From assembly GCF_021155775.2 (NCBI RefSeq), contig NC_060232.1:4099257-4163256 (forward strand): a DNA stretch of 64,000 nucleotides. Direction: 5' to 3'. This DNA is from Neodiprion pinetum (Eukaryota > Arthropoda > Insecta > Hymenoptera > Diprionidae). Each line of letters opens with the position of its first letter. The stretch's first letter is position 1. The notes beneath the pieces are model-generated. The model worked only from the letters and a program-made list of their open reading frames with translations. It was not told the DNA's origin and ran no database searches. Both the position numbers and the translations under genes were made by a program. Of this stretch, positions 1 through 13,600 are shown piece by piece.

Positions 1-3000
1 GTGGATTCACGTAGGGGTGAGACGATATCACGTAGAGTGATAAGCGGGGGATCGGCCCTGTGCTGTACCGGAACTTCTGTCCGTCTCGGTGAAACGGTCC
101 GAAGACCCGAAGCCATTCGGAACGGGATGGAAGCGCGCGTTTCTACTTTCCGAAAAGTTTGTTGACCCGGTTCTCTTCGGAAGTCCGTCGTACGTTCTCT
201 CCGCGAAATAACCGTTCGCGAAAAGTTTAATACGCACTGAAAGTAATTGGATGGGAGGTGGAAGCGGATGCTCCGGACCACGCCTCCAATGACCCTTGAA
301 ACGAGATGTTTCTTGCCTAGTCTTTCGACTCGACGCGACGCTCGCTACTTGACCGAGACAGCGGCGCCAAGGGTCACCACTGATTGCGACAAGCGGCTCG
401 AAGATCTTCCCATGCATTTCGGTCGACTTTTTACCCAACGACCTGTCTGTCTTCGCTTTATCTCGGACCTTCTGACCTTCGACCCTTTGCTCTCCTGCCA
501 CCGTGCGGTGCATGGCGAGTGTGTGACGTGCTCGAGAGCCGTTCTCAAATCAGAGCGCTGCTCTAGATTACCACCGGCCGATGTATGAGAGGCTGGCTGT
601 TATAATGCCACGAAAAAGCTCCCAACTGGGAATTCCCCGTTTTGCAGATTGTCCAGGAAGAGTCGGAAATTGTCGAAACGTATAACCAAGGACCTGCTCA
701 TCTAGAGCGACTTTAATGGGATTCAATTGTATCGAATTTCAGTGGAGCTGTCTACCATTAACAATTGAACCAATGCGTGTCGAGTGACGAACATGATCGA
801 GTACGGCTAGAAATTCATTTTTTTCTCAGTGATAAACGTCGAAGCTCCTCCTCGCTTTGTTTCACACACTTGATTACCGTGCCTCTTGTTTTTCACGAGC
901 TTTTGCCACGACATCAATAACCGACAAAACCCAGAGCTTCCACTCCATCAATCGTTTTGTGGTTATTGCGCAGAGCCCAATTTTTCTCGGCAAATTTGTT
1001 TGCATACATTCGAAATTGTACGTTAGAAGACTGAAGCCGCCAGTCGAGTATATCGATGAATGGAACGCCAAAGACCAAAGCATCGGTCATGATTATCCAT
1101 GACTTACCTATTCCCTAGAAACTCGAACAGTCCCTGTCGTTCGGATGTGTAAACAACTTGTGAACCCTAACTTCCAGCAGTAGCTATTGACGGCGATATG
1201 AAACTGTTGGAGAAAGAATTGAAGCAGCGTTGGTCATTGTTGATGTTCCAAGATCCGGAAAAACCCTAAAGTAGCGGTGATCCGAAGCCAAGAATCCAAG
1301 GTTCGCATCATCGTCGAGCTTACTTCGTTAATTATCATCTGATCTCGACGCGGTTTTTTTATTACTTTCAAATGATGGTCATTGACCCGGATTTCTTAAG
1401 ACCAAACTTCACCCAGTTGCCGTGTGAAGTTGCACTTTAGCAAAGTAAGAAAGTGGCAAATGGAAAAATCGAGGAGTTCTAGGGTTTCCCGAGAAATCTA
1501 TAGCCTGTAGGACCATCTCGGGTGTCCGGAGTGTAAAAGGGGTTCGGAGTGGTAACTAGACGTGAGTATCCGTTTCCGGGGCCGGTTTCTCGAGTGGCCT
1601 AGTCAGCAAATTGCTCGAACGATTTTTTGATTATTTTGCGACTAAGAGGTTGCAGGATGGGTCGAGTGCTTCCACCTCAAGATCTAATTACTCACCGGTA
1701 AGAGGGTGTTGTGGGCGGTGCTGATTACGGGAAATTTACCTCTCGGAAATTATTGGCCTCGGGGTTAGCCGGCTAACCCGGATCTATTCTGCATCTTGCG
1801 TAGTCAAGGAATCTGTACCCAACAATTTACCCTCTCGGTATTAGTTTAGCCGAGAAATGACCTTCTGTAAACTGTCTAATCGTCGTCCACTTTCGCCAGT
1901 ATTCCCAAATCGCTGATCGGGAAAAAAAAGTTTCCTCGCAGCGCGTGCCGGAAGCTTCACTGCGTCGGACTCTTCGACGATTCTTTTGCCGTAAACTTTC
2001 CCAATCGAATCAATAATAACCGATATTGTTATCCCTTTATACTCGGTAACTAACTCCAATTAATCAAACTTCGCGAAATCATCTTCTCTCAATGCCTCTT
2101 TATCGTTCTCGGATGAGCGAAGGATAAAAAATTGCCTACCTTTCGGTACCTTTTGGTAAAAATTTCACATTTCCACGTCACAATACGCCGCCAGTTTCTC
2201 AACGAAGTCTCACAAGTACTCCGATCAATTGACGCATCGCCCCACCACCCCCGGCACTCTGTAAAATTAATTTTCCTATCCCGGCAACCTCTCGCTCAAC
2301 CATCGCCTATGACACGTTGTGTCTATTGATTTAAATCGTTGCCCATATACCTACGCAAATTCACCGCCGTCGCCGCGTCAACGCGATGCAAATATTTGCC
2401 TGCAGACCGCAACGCTCTGATCACTTCGCATACGCCGGATACGTGACGTATCGCCACTCTGATTACACAAATATATTGGAAAATCCCGTTTGCGTTTGTT
2501 CGACACGTAGTCGCGTTGACGAAATCCATCACCGCGTCAAAAATGCCGAGACTCCGTCGGTCGGATTCGGTGAACTTGAACGAGCCCCGCCTCATCCAGT
2601 CTCGCAAAGTCCTTTGACAATTCAAGCGGGATCTCAAACTTCCAAGTGGCCGAGCTTCCGGTTTGCACACTACTCCGGAGATCCCCTTTATTCGCGAACC
2701 CTTTCGGGCTACTTGAAGGGCGAAAAATCCTCGAGTCATTAATCCTCGAACAGCGGCAAGATTAAGCCGCTGCGACGACAAAACGTCTGCCTGCCTTTCT
2801 TTGTCCGGACGGTAGGAAAAGCTCGAGCATTCGTTCGTCGACGGAACGATGCGACGGACAATTGCGTCGATCGAACGAAACAGCGAGCTTTACTCGGGCA
2901 GAATCTTCGAATTACGGAGATCAAAAAGGCGGCCGAAAATACCCCGGATACCTTATTCATGGCAGGCAGTTGGTACGTGTCCGGTTATCCAGGATACGTC

Positions 3001-6000
3001 TGCGGAAACAGGACGGCGGTTTGATCCTTGGTGAGAAGCCGGGGACCGCGACCGCGACGCGATTGACGACGCAATCAATTAACGCGAGGCGTTTGCGGAA
3101 CGTTAGTATTAAGTGGACGCGTCAGATTGCGGCGGCTCAGCTTATAGTCGGACTGTAACGCATTCCGGGATTTGACCCTGAGTTATAGTTTCTGTAAAGT
3201 TAATTAACCGACTTGACGTTACGCGTAATTTATCCAATGCCCCGAAATTTGAATTGAAAATTTATACACTCGCCGGGGCGAACTTTATACGAACAGCCAC
3301 GAAAACGAACAATCCTCGGGCTCCGATCCTTGTTCAAAATGTTTCACCCATGTCACATGCGACAATTACTCGGATTTCAGAAAGTTTATACACCGCTAAT
3401 TTAATGCCTTCCTGGCTTTTTACCACCCACTCACTCGCTGCTCCCCCAACTTGCACCCCTGGAACCTCTGTCAACGCGGCTGAACAAATTACACGAACCG
3501 GAACTCTGGGGAAAGCTTTTCCTTAACGACGACACCTAGGCCTGCAGGGATACCCCTTGAGAAATAATAATCACCAGAAACGCTTTGAGAGGGCCGTTTG
3601 CACCAGAAATTTCTACGCTCTTGGACAGGTACGACTTTTTCAGTTAGACGATTTAGGTACGAATGAAAGAGGGTTTTTCAACGTTCTATTAACTTAAATT
3701 CACCTACAGGTCTATTACAGCGAATTTTACGTACGTAATAAGAAAAAATAATCAAAATTTACGTTTTGGCAAAATCAATAATCGAAAACGAGATTTATGG
3801 AGGTATTATGGCCAGTTGCTAAACAAATAACGAATTCCAAGTACATTGTTATCGACGGAGTACTTCTAAAGCTTGTATCAATTATTTTCCATTCTTTACC
3901 TGTTATCAATACCTCGCCTTGAGTTTCACGCTTTAATTATTCTCTCAACTCGTACCGGGTTGAGTTTCGACACTGGTTGAAACTTTGAACTTCTTGGCAA
4001 AGAGTTCGCGACTATCTCTCCTTATGTAACGTGCTTGTGTATAAGTATACAGAAACTTATACACCCACATGAATAATGACGACGCTATGGAGCTCCGAAA
4101 AATCTTCACTGACTCAACTTTCTCCGATATTGTCGCTTTTTACAGACACACGATGAATAGCGTTATTCCGTTTACCCACGACGTTCTTGGAGACAGAATT
4201 TTCATTAGATTTTTAATCCAGAAAAGATCCAAGTTAAATAAATCCACTTCCAATCGAATATAAATAACAGTGAACCGAAACAGTCGATTAGAATTTTCTA
4301 ACTCGAGAAGGAATACGACAACTATCGTTAATATCGTTCGAATCCAAGCAAGCTCAACAAGGAATGAGAAAATCATGTTAATGAAAAAGTTCACGAATAA
4401 CAAAGTGGAAATGACGAAATCGATAGTTATTATTGCACTTTGCAGGAACAAGCAGACAGTGAAATAAAATTACCGTGATTATCCTGCAAGACTTGCAAAA
4501 TCTTCGTAAATTGCACTTGCATTTAATGAATCGTAATAATATTCCAGGGTGCGGTGACTCGGCATTAATTTAACTAACTTCATAATTGGTTCTCTTACCA
4601 TCCAAGACTCGTTATTTTATTTTTTATTTTTGTTTTTCCACACACATTTCTAAAAGGATTCATCGATCACGCCTCATCCCGGGGTTCTGACCGTTGAAGC
4701 TCGGTCTCTGATAGTGTCGAACCATGTGGCAAACTTTTGCTTTCGGTGTCTCCAAGATGAAGCAATTAATTCAAACGTGATTTACGACGCCGTCAAGCAG
4801 TTTTCTTCTCGTACCTCCTCATTTTTTTGCCTCAGCTTACCTCTCAAGAGCCGTGCAACTTTGTTCTCCTTTTCTCACACTTGTTCGCGATACGATCCGT
4901 CGGTTAATTACTGTTTCCGCGTAACGATCAACCGGCAGAAACGAGAAGGGATTATTAAAAATTTACGAGCTCCTACTTTACACCGGTGTCTTCGAAAAAA
5001 TTTATGAAAAAGAAGAAAGCGAGATGATAATAATTACCAGCCAGTGTGCAAAGGCCGCCTCGCATCGTTTCTGGCCCGTAATTATTAACCTCCGCTTCGG
5101 ACCTGCGCACGATTTTATCGCCAGGGTACGTAAAAAAAAACCCACCCCTTGGATTCTCCGTTCGTTGCGATGGTGTATCTTATGCTCGCACTGCGTTTCC
5201 TTCTTTGCGATCTTTCCATTTCCCCCCTCGGAGCTATTGATTTCACATTTGGACTCGCAACTACACGACGGCAGTGAATACAGCGTAGACCAGGGTTCTA
5301 AAATTACCATTCCGTGCTTTCAGATCGTATAAAAAGAGTTGTTGCACCGCAGGTTCGTTTCAATTTTCCAAAAACTGTCGTACCGATATCTGGATGATCG
5401 AGCGATTTTCACTCTTTCAAAGAACAAAAAAAATAATTGTCAGCCTCTCTCAGCGGGGATGAAAACTCCCGATTCGGTGCCGGAGCTGACGTCCCTTCTC
5501 CCCGCGGGGGGAACTCGGCTTGTCCCTCGGGATGAACCCTGCAGGGCCGATAAACGAGGCCGCGTTGATTGTGCGTGACCTCGATACACCAGTCGTGACA
5601 CTCGTTTCGAGAATCTCTCACTTCCTGCATCCGGGTTTGCTGGAAGAACCGTGAGAGAAAAGGATCCCGGATTTATCAGGGACGCCGGGATGAAATCTCC
5701 CCGATTCCGGGAGAAATTGCGTCAATTCCTGCGGCTTCTACTACGGCCCGTTGGTTTATTCACGGGAATGCGATTTATTCAGAAAAGGATAAAAAAAAGG
5801 GGGGGGGAGGGAGGCCAGGTGGGCGGACGAAAGTCGTGAGAAAGGGGAGTCAACTATCGCCGACGAAATTTAAACCAGTTTTGAATTGCCCTGCAAATTT
5901 TTGGCGCCGAAAATAATAGTGGCGAAGCTTTTTCACCGACACAAAGGGGGATTCTACGAGCTGGAAAATCCGTGGTGGGAAGGGATCGATCGATCAATCA

Positions 6001-7445
6001 TTCCCAAAGCTACCGCGCTAATTAGCTCGTTTGCTAATTACGACTCGTCGCGATGAACGAGGGGGGAGGGCACGTGGCCAGTTTCGCCAATGAGCCGGAC
6101 GAATTACGTTGTTTCATCCCTTCGAAGGGCGTCTGTTCAACTCTGAGCATTAATATACCACGCCGTAAATGACTTCTGACCGTCGATCCATGGTCGGGGT
6201 TTTTCACCGTTGAGGGAATCGATCCGGGAGGGTTGAAAATCGAATACCTTACGTATAGAGAATTATACCGGCGCCTTCGAATCCCGAGTGTTTGCGGAAT
6301 GGGGAGCGCATCGCGCGTGCGATCGTACACGGTGAAACAGAAATTTAATACCGAGCTTTTCATAGCCTCCGTTGAGCCGCCGAGGACCTTCGACGGTTCG
6401 AAGAAGTCGTTTTCAGGAAATAAACTTGAGAGTGGAGTTTGAGGGTCTCGAAGAGAGAGGTGAAGAGGCACTCGACAATTTCCGTTGCGAGGTCGTCATT
6501 TTTACAATTTCAGATTCGTAACTAAGTTCTGAAAAACTCTACGAAGCTTTGCGATAGCCTTCGAACGACGCCGCGGACACCAAACATGGGCCGACAATTT
6601 TCCCGTCTAAAAATTCTAGCTCGCCTGCTATTAAACTGCGGCGTTTAACCGCTCGCGCGAGAAAGTTGTCGTCGGAGGAATATGCGTCGTTACCCCACGT
6701 TGGGGTAGTTAACCGTGGATTTGCGGGTTTTGCGGGTTTTGCGGGCGTGTGCGAACACCCGCCGGATCTTGGAATCGCGGGTGTGAACCTTGAAGGGAGC
6801 CCTTAAGCGCGTGACAAAACTTACCGCACGTAAACTTTATCAGGGGACTAAAACGCGGCTGAGCGAGCCTTGCAGGCTCTCGCCCGATTCCGGGGAAAAA
6901 AAGGTCGAAGACCTTCCGATGCCTACTGGAATATTAAATTCCCAGGCGAATCGGATTAATGCCGGTTCGATCGCCCCTGGCTTCCTCGAGGCCTGCAGGC
7001 TCTTCAAGCCCGAATATACGATCGTCGCCAGCGAGCCTCGACTTTGCGTCGAAAATTCGTCGTGGAAACAGAGAACATATTCAGAAAAGAAATGGTCTCC
7101 GACCTTTGTACCTTCGGCATTAGAAACGATCGTGCTGCAGCGGTCAAGAAACCGGAAATACCCCGGGAAGTTGGCCAGAGTGAATCGTAATTCCTCGGTG
7201 GAAGCAACGTTAACGAAACGTAACCTTGTCAGGTGGCGACCATTTTCCGGAGCGTTTTTGGCCCGGATCCACAATCCTCCGTACATCGGTAACCGAGCTA
7301 GAACCACACGGATCAAGATTGTAAAACCGATGGTTCTAAGCGACGCGACGCATCGGATAATTTTCCATAGTTGTTGGACATTTTTGTTTTTCCTCATATT
7401 CTCACAGTCAGATATCAATATTTTCTAAAACCCTTCTGTTTCCAG
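1..7445. other. Noncoding upstream stretch, probably an intron of the receptor gene
   Basis: No exon with recognisable protein was found on either strand. Because the exon at 7446 starts inside a codon, this stretch must be intronic at least at its right end; the missing 5' exons are likely upstream of the window. It holds three tandem copies of a TTTGCGGGT-like unit at 6720-6747. Open frames overlap on both strands at 6790-7428, but they lack family features. Confidence 0.6.
6720..6747. repeat. Short tandem TTTGCGGG repeat
   Basis: Three consecutive copies of a TTTGCGGGT-like unit. Confidence 0.85.
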
Positions 7446-7697
7446 CCTGCGAACAGGTCAAGTTTGGAGTCCAGGCGGTCTTCGGTCCGTCGGATCCGAT
7501 CCTGGGTCAACACATTCACAGCATCTGCGACGCCCTGGACATACCGCACCTGGAGGCGAGGTTGGACCTGGAGGCCGAGGCGAAGGAGTTCAGCATCAAC
7601 CTTCACCCGGCGCAGACTCTTCTCAACACCGCCTATCAGGACGTCATGGGTTTCCTCAACTGGACGAAGGTGGCGATCATCTACGAGGACGATTACG
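7446..7697 (+). CDS. Kainate receptor exon: amino-terminal domain, first exon in window
   Basis: Residues 1-83 plus one base of the next codon. Acceptor TTTCCAG ends at 7445 and the donor GTAGTA starts at 7698. The first two bases (CC) finish a codon begun upstream, so an earlier exon must end in phase 1. The protein starts CEQV and contains AVFGPSDPILGQHIHSICDA, the characteristic first-lobe signature of the leucine/isoleucine/valine-binding-protein-like amino-terminal domain, and ends WTKVAIIYEDDYG, the beta strand at the inter-lobe hinge. This domain directs subunit assembly and does not bind the agonist. Confidence 0.93.
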
Positions 7698-10600
7698 GTA
7701 GTACCGGGCGCCATTTTCTACCGAGTAATCCAATTTCCAGTTCAACTCTCGGAGGCGCTAATGCCTTTCTGGCTCGGTGCCACTGGCTGATCGCAGTTTA
7801 GATCATCGTCGACGACTTTCGCCGGTGTATGATGATAATTGTCGCGCATTAGCTCGATGACTTTGCGCCGCGAGAACGGCTCGCCGATTCGAGAGGAGAA
7901 AATCTTAAATTAGAGGTCCAATATCCGCGACGTCGTATAATCTTTCAATATCGGCGTATCATCGCGCGCGCACGTTCCTCGGTTCGATCGATGAGGAATG
8001 CGCCCTGAGACTCAGAACCGCCTTCGCAAGTCATTCATCATTCTTCGTTAGCGATATTTGATAACGCTCAGGAACGAACAAGTTAATAACACGACGTTCC
8101 GAAACCTTCGTGACTCGAATTGAAACTCGAATAATAGTCGGCAAGGCCGATTAAGGACCTCTCTTCTCGCGGCGTCAGCCTTATTATGGTACATCCTTGC
8201 AAATTTACCCTCTGCAGGATTACAAGCGTTCGGGCGGCGATCGGTACCTCGATAAAATTCGTGATTCTCGACGTTCGATGTCTCAAGATCCTGCTCAGCG
8301 TCACCGACGATGTTCCGAGCTACGCGAAATTTGTTTAGACTGACAAATTGTTCGGCGGGATTCTACGCGGTGGCGGAAAAATACGAGCTAATGAATTTAG
8401 GATGAATTATTATACGTGAGAAAAACGAAACGCCTCGAGCAATATTTCTACGTTACTTGAGTTCGGAGAAATAGTAGCTATTTTTCCGGTTTACGCGATG
8501 CTCTGCTTCCGAGATAATGCTCCTAACAAATTACCCTCTTCCGCGGACCGGCTAATCCTCAACGTAATCCACCGCCTAATCTACTACGAAAAAAACTGTA
8601 TATACACGTATACTACCTGCATGTATATAAACTGTCGACGATTCCATCCCCTACAGGATATGTCTGAGCGGAGTAGATATTTCACTCCGGATGCGGCGGG
8701 TCTGGAGTCCGAGGGAATATAACCATTTTGCAAATGGAACATGGTTGCAAAGGTGCAAAGAGCAGTTGGCGTATAATTGAAACGAATGTAAGCCGATTAA
8801 TGAAAATAAACATGCAGACGAGCTTACGAATGAGTAACGAGTAAGCCGGCAAGTCGAAGCGTTTGTAACGAAACGTTTCACCGTCTTAGCGTAGCTGTGA
8901 GGGAAGCTCGATCCAGAGTAAACATTATTATCCGAATTGATGAAAACGCGAGACCCTCCGAGACTCTAATCAATTACAGACAAGATCTCAGCTCGATTAA
9001 CACCGCGCAGATCTCCGAGGTCGACACTCGCGTCCTAAATTTCTATCGTTTCTATTATTGTTACCGCGATAATTTCTTCGACGAATCTAATTAACACTCC
9101 AGCGACAATTCCGCAGCTGGTCGTGTGTTAGAGTTCGGATTATTCGTCGAGTTATAAGCAGCTTTGGCGACTCATAGAGACGAAGCGAGTGGATATCCGA
9201 AAAGGGTTGTTGAACACGTGACGCGAAGGCGAAGATCGTCGACCCTGGACTTTGTCGAAGCTCTTTCTCGGCAGCCAGGCGAGACGGGATCTGTTCAGAA
9301 TACAGGAATGAGAATTCCCGTCGACGTTACGCTGCAGCACGTAAAGCAACGTCGTCTCGTTTTTAATTGCGGTTGGATAATTCAATGGCAGTCATGTGAA
9401 TTCAGTGACTGCGTTGGCGGATAGTCGGAACTGTCTGGGGGCGGAAGAGCCGGGGTGGGAAATGGAACGGGGGGTAGAAAGGAAACCGAGTGGGAGGAGG
9501 AAACAGGGTCGAGGAGAGTGCGGGGGCGACGGCGACGCCGACGTCGCGGCGCTTAATCGGCGCTCCGGCTCGAACTCTGAAAGAATCCGCTCAACTGCTC
9601 TATTTGAAGGAGGTCGAGTGCGCGCTTGGCTCTCCATTGAAACATCCCCGGCACTCTGGGCTGCCCGTTCGTCCTCCTCGCCCCCCTCGTCCCCCTCGCA
9701 CCGTCATCCTCCTGAATTTCAACCCCTCGAATGTCTTGATCGCGCCAAAAATACCGACTCTCTAATATTTTTCGCTACTCGAGGTCTTGCCCCAAATCCC
9801 CGCTCCGTCAACACTGTAAATCCGGAGCGCAGGACTTTAACGACGAACTTTTTACACCGGGAAATAACGTCGCTCGATAAAATATTTATTCTCATTGACG
9901 TACGTGCACTTTGGTGCTTCTTCGTTACGCGAGAGCTTCCAGCCGCAGCTTTCCTTCTTGAATTTTATTGGTGCAATGGTGTCACTGGCTTGGTTATAAC
10001 AAGTGTTTGAAAAAAATGCAGAATGCTGCAATCGAGCAGGTCTCATTTCTTTGCCACTTTATTCGTGACCTGGTTACGCAGATGACTCTTTTTTCAGTTT
10101 ATCGCACTGCGTACAAAGTGTAACGTGAGTATTGAAATCGTTCCATTCAACATTCATATGTATGCGGTGCGAATTACAGTATAAAAGTTTGTTAAGCGTA
10201 CCTGGATCGGGTAGCTTTTCATTTACCAAAACCGCTGGAACGGCAAGTTGGGTTTGATATTAGCAGCAGTCGAGTCTTGTATAAAACTCGACGTCAGTCA
10301 CCTCAGCCGGTCCGCGATTCAAACGCTGAAAGTACCGAAAAGCAGGGGAGAAGAAAAAACAAGGAAAAGTCACGTTCGGCTCGTTTTGTTCAACAGAGTT
10401 TCAAATGGATTCAGTCGGTTGGGTAAAAAGTTGCTCGCCTCGACCCTTCGAATGGCAGGGAGGTTTCACACCTTTGCGGTGCACAGCTATTCGCAACGTC
10501 ACGTAATTTCGTGACCTCTCAAACCGCCTGAACGATATTTTCAAGCCCGTGTTCCCGTCGCCGTCTCTCCTGCATTTTCAGCCTCGTAAATTACCCTCCA

Positions 10601-13600
10601 TAAGAGGAAACGTGTTATTACCGAGGAATGATCAAAGTCGCGCCAAACAATCGGTCAGTGTAAGACTTTTTACCGTACTTCAAGACTGATAAGATTAGGA
10701 AAATGGTGAGGTAAGTGGACCAGTTATTGACCCTGTCCCAATTATTTCCCTTTTTTGGTTGTATCTGTTCGATCCTTAGTTGCAAAATTATTGGAAAATA
10801 AATTTACAGTGTCTAATCCTGTAGGAATTGGCTTTAGTCATCGAGATATTCACAATTTGTGTCGTCAATTTATAATTTTGGAAAATGAAAGGGGTCAATA
10901 ATTCGGTCTAAGCGTGTCAATAACTGGTACACTTACCTTACTTGACGATGAACCGGGTCAGTTAATTTTTGCATTTGCGATCGCTTATTACACTGATCTG
11001 CAAAAAAAGATCTTATTTCAGCTACATGGGATATTTTTGGTGAATAATGTTTTCGAGAGTGCTGAATCCAAAAATTACTTTCATTCCTTTCGATAACGTA
11101 CAGTATTTTTTCAGATTACAAGTGTTTGCATAAAAAAAAGTATCGCAATAATGAAAAAAATATCATTTCATTGCAACAGACTAAACAATATTTCTTATGA
11201 ATTTAACCATACAATTTCTTCATGGAATGTACTTAACATTCCCCATTCATTCTTTTTGCCTATGAAACCTTTTCTTCTTCTCTTTGATACTTTGAACACG
11301 CTTCCGCTTTCCACTTTCTGTTTCCCTTTTTGTATTTATTCTCGCGCCTCACTCTAATACATATTAGATGAAACTAAATACTCACTTTTGCGTATGATTT
11401 TTAGAATAAAGAATTGGATACCAGATTTTGAGTGGAGCGGGAGTTTCACTCTGAATAAAATGAAACAAGAGTTGAAAAAAAAACCCGACGTATTGGAATC
11501 GTTTGACTATTCGTCCCGGTTTCAGTGAGTAAAAATTCATAAGAAACGGTATAAAAAAAACCTGTGCAGCATTCTGGTTGCAGACCTGTGTTCTAAGTCC
11601 TTATAATATCCAGGCCAAAGTGATTCGGAGTAACGGTTGAACGGAGTTGACAATACTCTTTATAGCCGAACGAGGGTCTTGACAGCTTTCCGAACGCGAC
11701 CGGCGAATTCATCGAGCCGAAATATCAGCGGTTCGGTACCGCGAATATGACCGAGATTGTAAACATGCAGAGGAAACGTTAGGATATTGAATCCGCGGGT
11801 GGGCGTCGTTGCGTAATCGTTGAGGATAACCTGCATCTCAGGGGGTGGCGGAATTGGACGTAGAGAAAGTGTGAGGAAAAGATACGGCTCCCCGGCGAGT
11901 AATGCGGATCCTACGAGGTCCGGACGTAAAGATATCATCCCCAAGATCCGTCGGTGTATCGGGGTTATTACCGAACGACTTCGCCACCTGCCAATACCCT
12001 CTTAGAAACCGGACCAAAAAAAAAAAAGAAGAAAAAGAAAAAGTCTTACGTTGAACCCTCGTATCGCCGACGAGCCTTATACCGTGCACTGTGTACAGCT
12101 TGCGATAACATTAACTGACAGCGATATGATCCACGTGTTGCGTTTCATTCCAACTGTCCGCTTCTCCGATTTACGTGTATAATGTGACATCTGCATTCGT
12201 TGAACGACTTCGTCGCTATCCCCGTTCTCAGGTCTCGTTAAGCTCAGGGAGCTCGTTCGCAGTCCGAGGTCCCGGGACATGGAGATCCATCTGAGGCAGG
12301 CGGGTCCCGAGTCATATCGTCAGGTCCTCACGGAGATCAAGACGAAGGAGATACGGAACCTGGTCGTCGACACGAAGCCCGAGCACATGCACCACTTTCT
12401 GCGAACGGTAAGGTTCCGGCCCTAACCACACTAGACAACAACCCTAAACTAAGCTAAACTTGCAAAGCAAAGTTGAGACGACCCCGCAATTAGTGAACGC
12501 GGATGGATCCGTTCTTGCAACTTGATCCCAGACGCCGAACGAATTAACTGTGTTCCAGATACTGCAGCTTCAGATGAACGACTACAATTATCACTATCTG
12601 TTCGCAACGTTCGTGAGTATATTTCTGAAAGAATGCGCAAGCTCGATGATCCCGGGTAATCGATGACCTTTCGTGTTTCAGGACATCGAAACGTTCGACC
12701 TCGAGGACTTCAAGTACAACTTCGTCAACATGACCGCGTTCCGACTTGTCGACGCTGACGACGTTGGGGTCAGGGGCGTACTCAGGGACATGGAGAAATT
12801 TCAACAGACCGGAAACACGATACTCAACAAATCTCGGGTCATTCAGGTGAGCGATGATCGGATCTCGATACTCGCGGTTTTCGGCGGCGTTTCGCAAAAA
12901 TGGACGGAGGCCAAAAGCTCCGAGTTAACGGTGTGTTAGAGAGCTTGAGAGAGGAATTCGCCTTTCGTATTTCACCGCGATGCGCCGTCGAAAGTCGAGG
13001 TATTGTGCGAAAAGTAGAAAACGCGGGTAAACGCTTGCCTGGTTAGATTTTATGGGATTAAATAACCAGACGTTTGAGGATATTTGCAATGGATATTCAC
13101 GGCTCTTGCCGAGCATCGCAGTGTCGATTCGCATGGAGGAAAGTCACCGCCAACGAATCTTTAATTTCTATCTCCCTCTCGCGTTTTCTCGAGGATAAAA
13201 ATTTTACCCAATAAATACAAAGGTCGCACGGATCTGTTTTAGCCTTCAGCTTTCCAACGGCTCCGTTTTACCTTAGCGAGCATTCTAATTGTCCCAATTA
13301 AGCCTTACGGAGAAAATTGTTTTAATTGGGGGTGGATTAAGAAATGTAAATTTGGCCATTCCGGGACGGGCTTGTTAAAATTCTCTAACTCACCTCTGGC
13401 GATATTTTCCTCCTCCTCCCCTTCGTCCCCTATTACGTATATACTCACCCCAACCAAAATCGGACGCGGCCTCACGCCGCGCGTAATTGCGCAAGGGATT
13501 CCGGAAATAGTCTCAAAGCTTGCAGACACTCAAAACTTGGGCGCAGGAGTTTCGAGACGCCACCGTCGCGTCGTTCCGTTTTTTATCCTTCTCAGTTTCC

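Noticed and set aside
28..513. 161-codon open frame on the minus strand
   Set aside because: Composition is rich in Arg and Ser without any recognisable motif, and overlapping frames exist on the other strand.
2323..2781. Overlapping open frames on both strands
   Set aside because: No similarity to the missing amino-terminal part of the receptor and no splice sites giving the correct phase 1 junction.
4325..4360. GTTCGAATCC resembling a tRNA B box
   Set aside because: No matching A box, acceptor stem or anticodon arm could be folded around it.
6790..7428. 212-codon open frame on the plus strand, opposed by a 192-codon frame on the minus strand (6840-7418)
   Set aside because: The plus frame opens without ATG, neither product shows a domain or family motif, and the region lies just before a receptor acceptor; long overlapping frames are expected by chance in GC-richer intron DNA.
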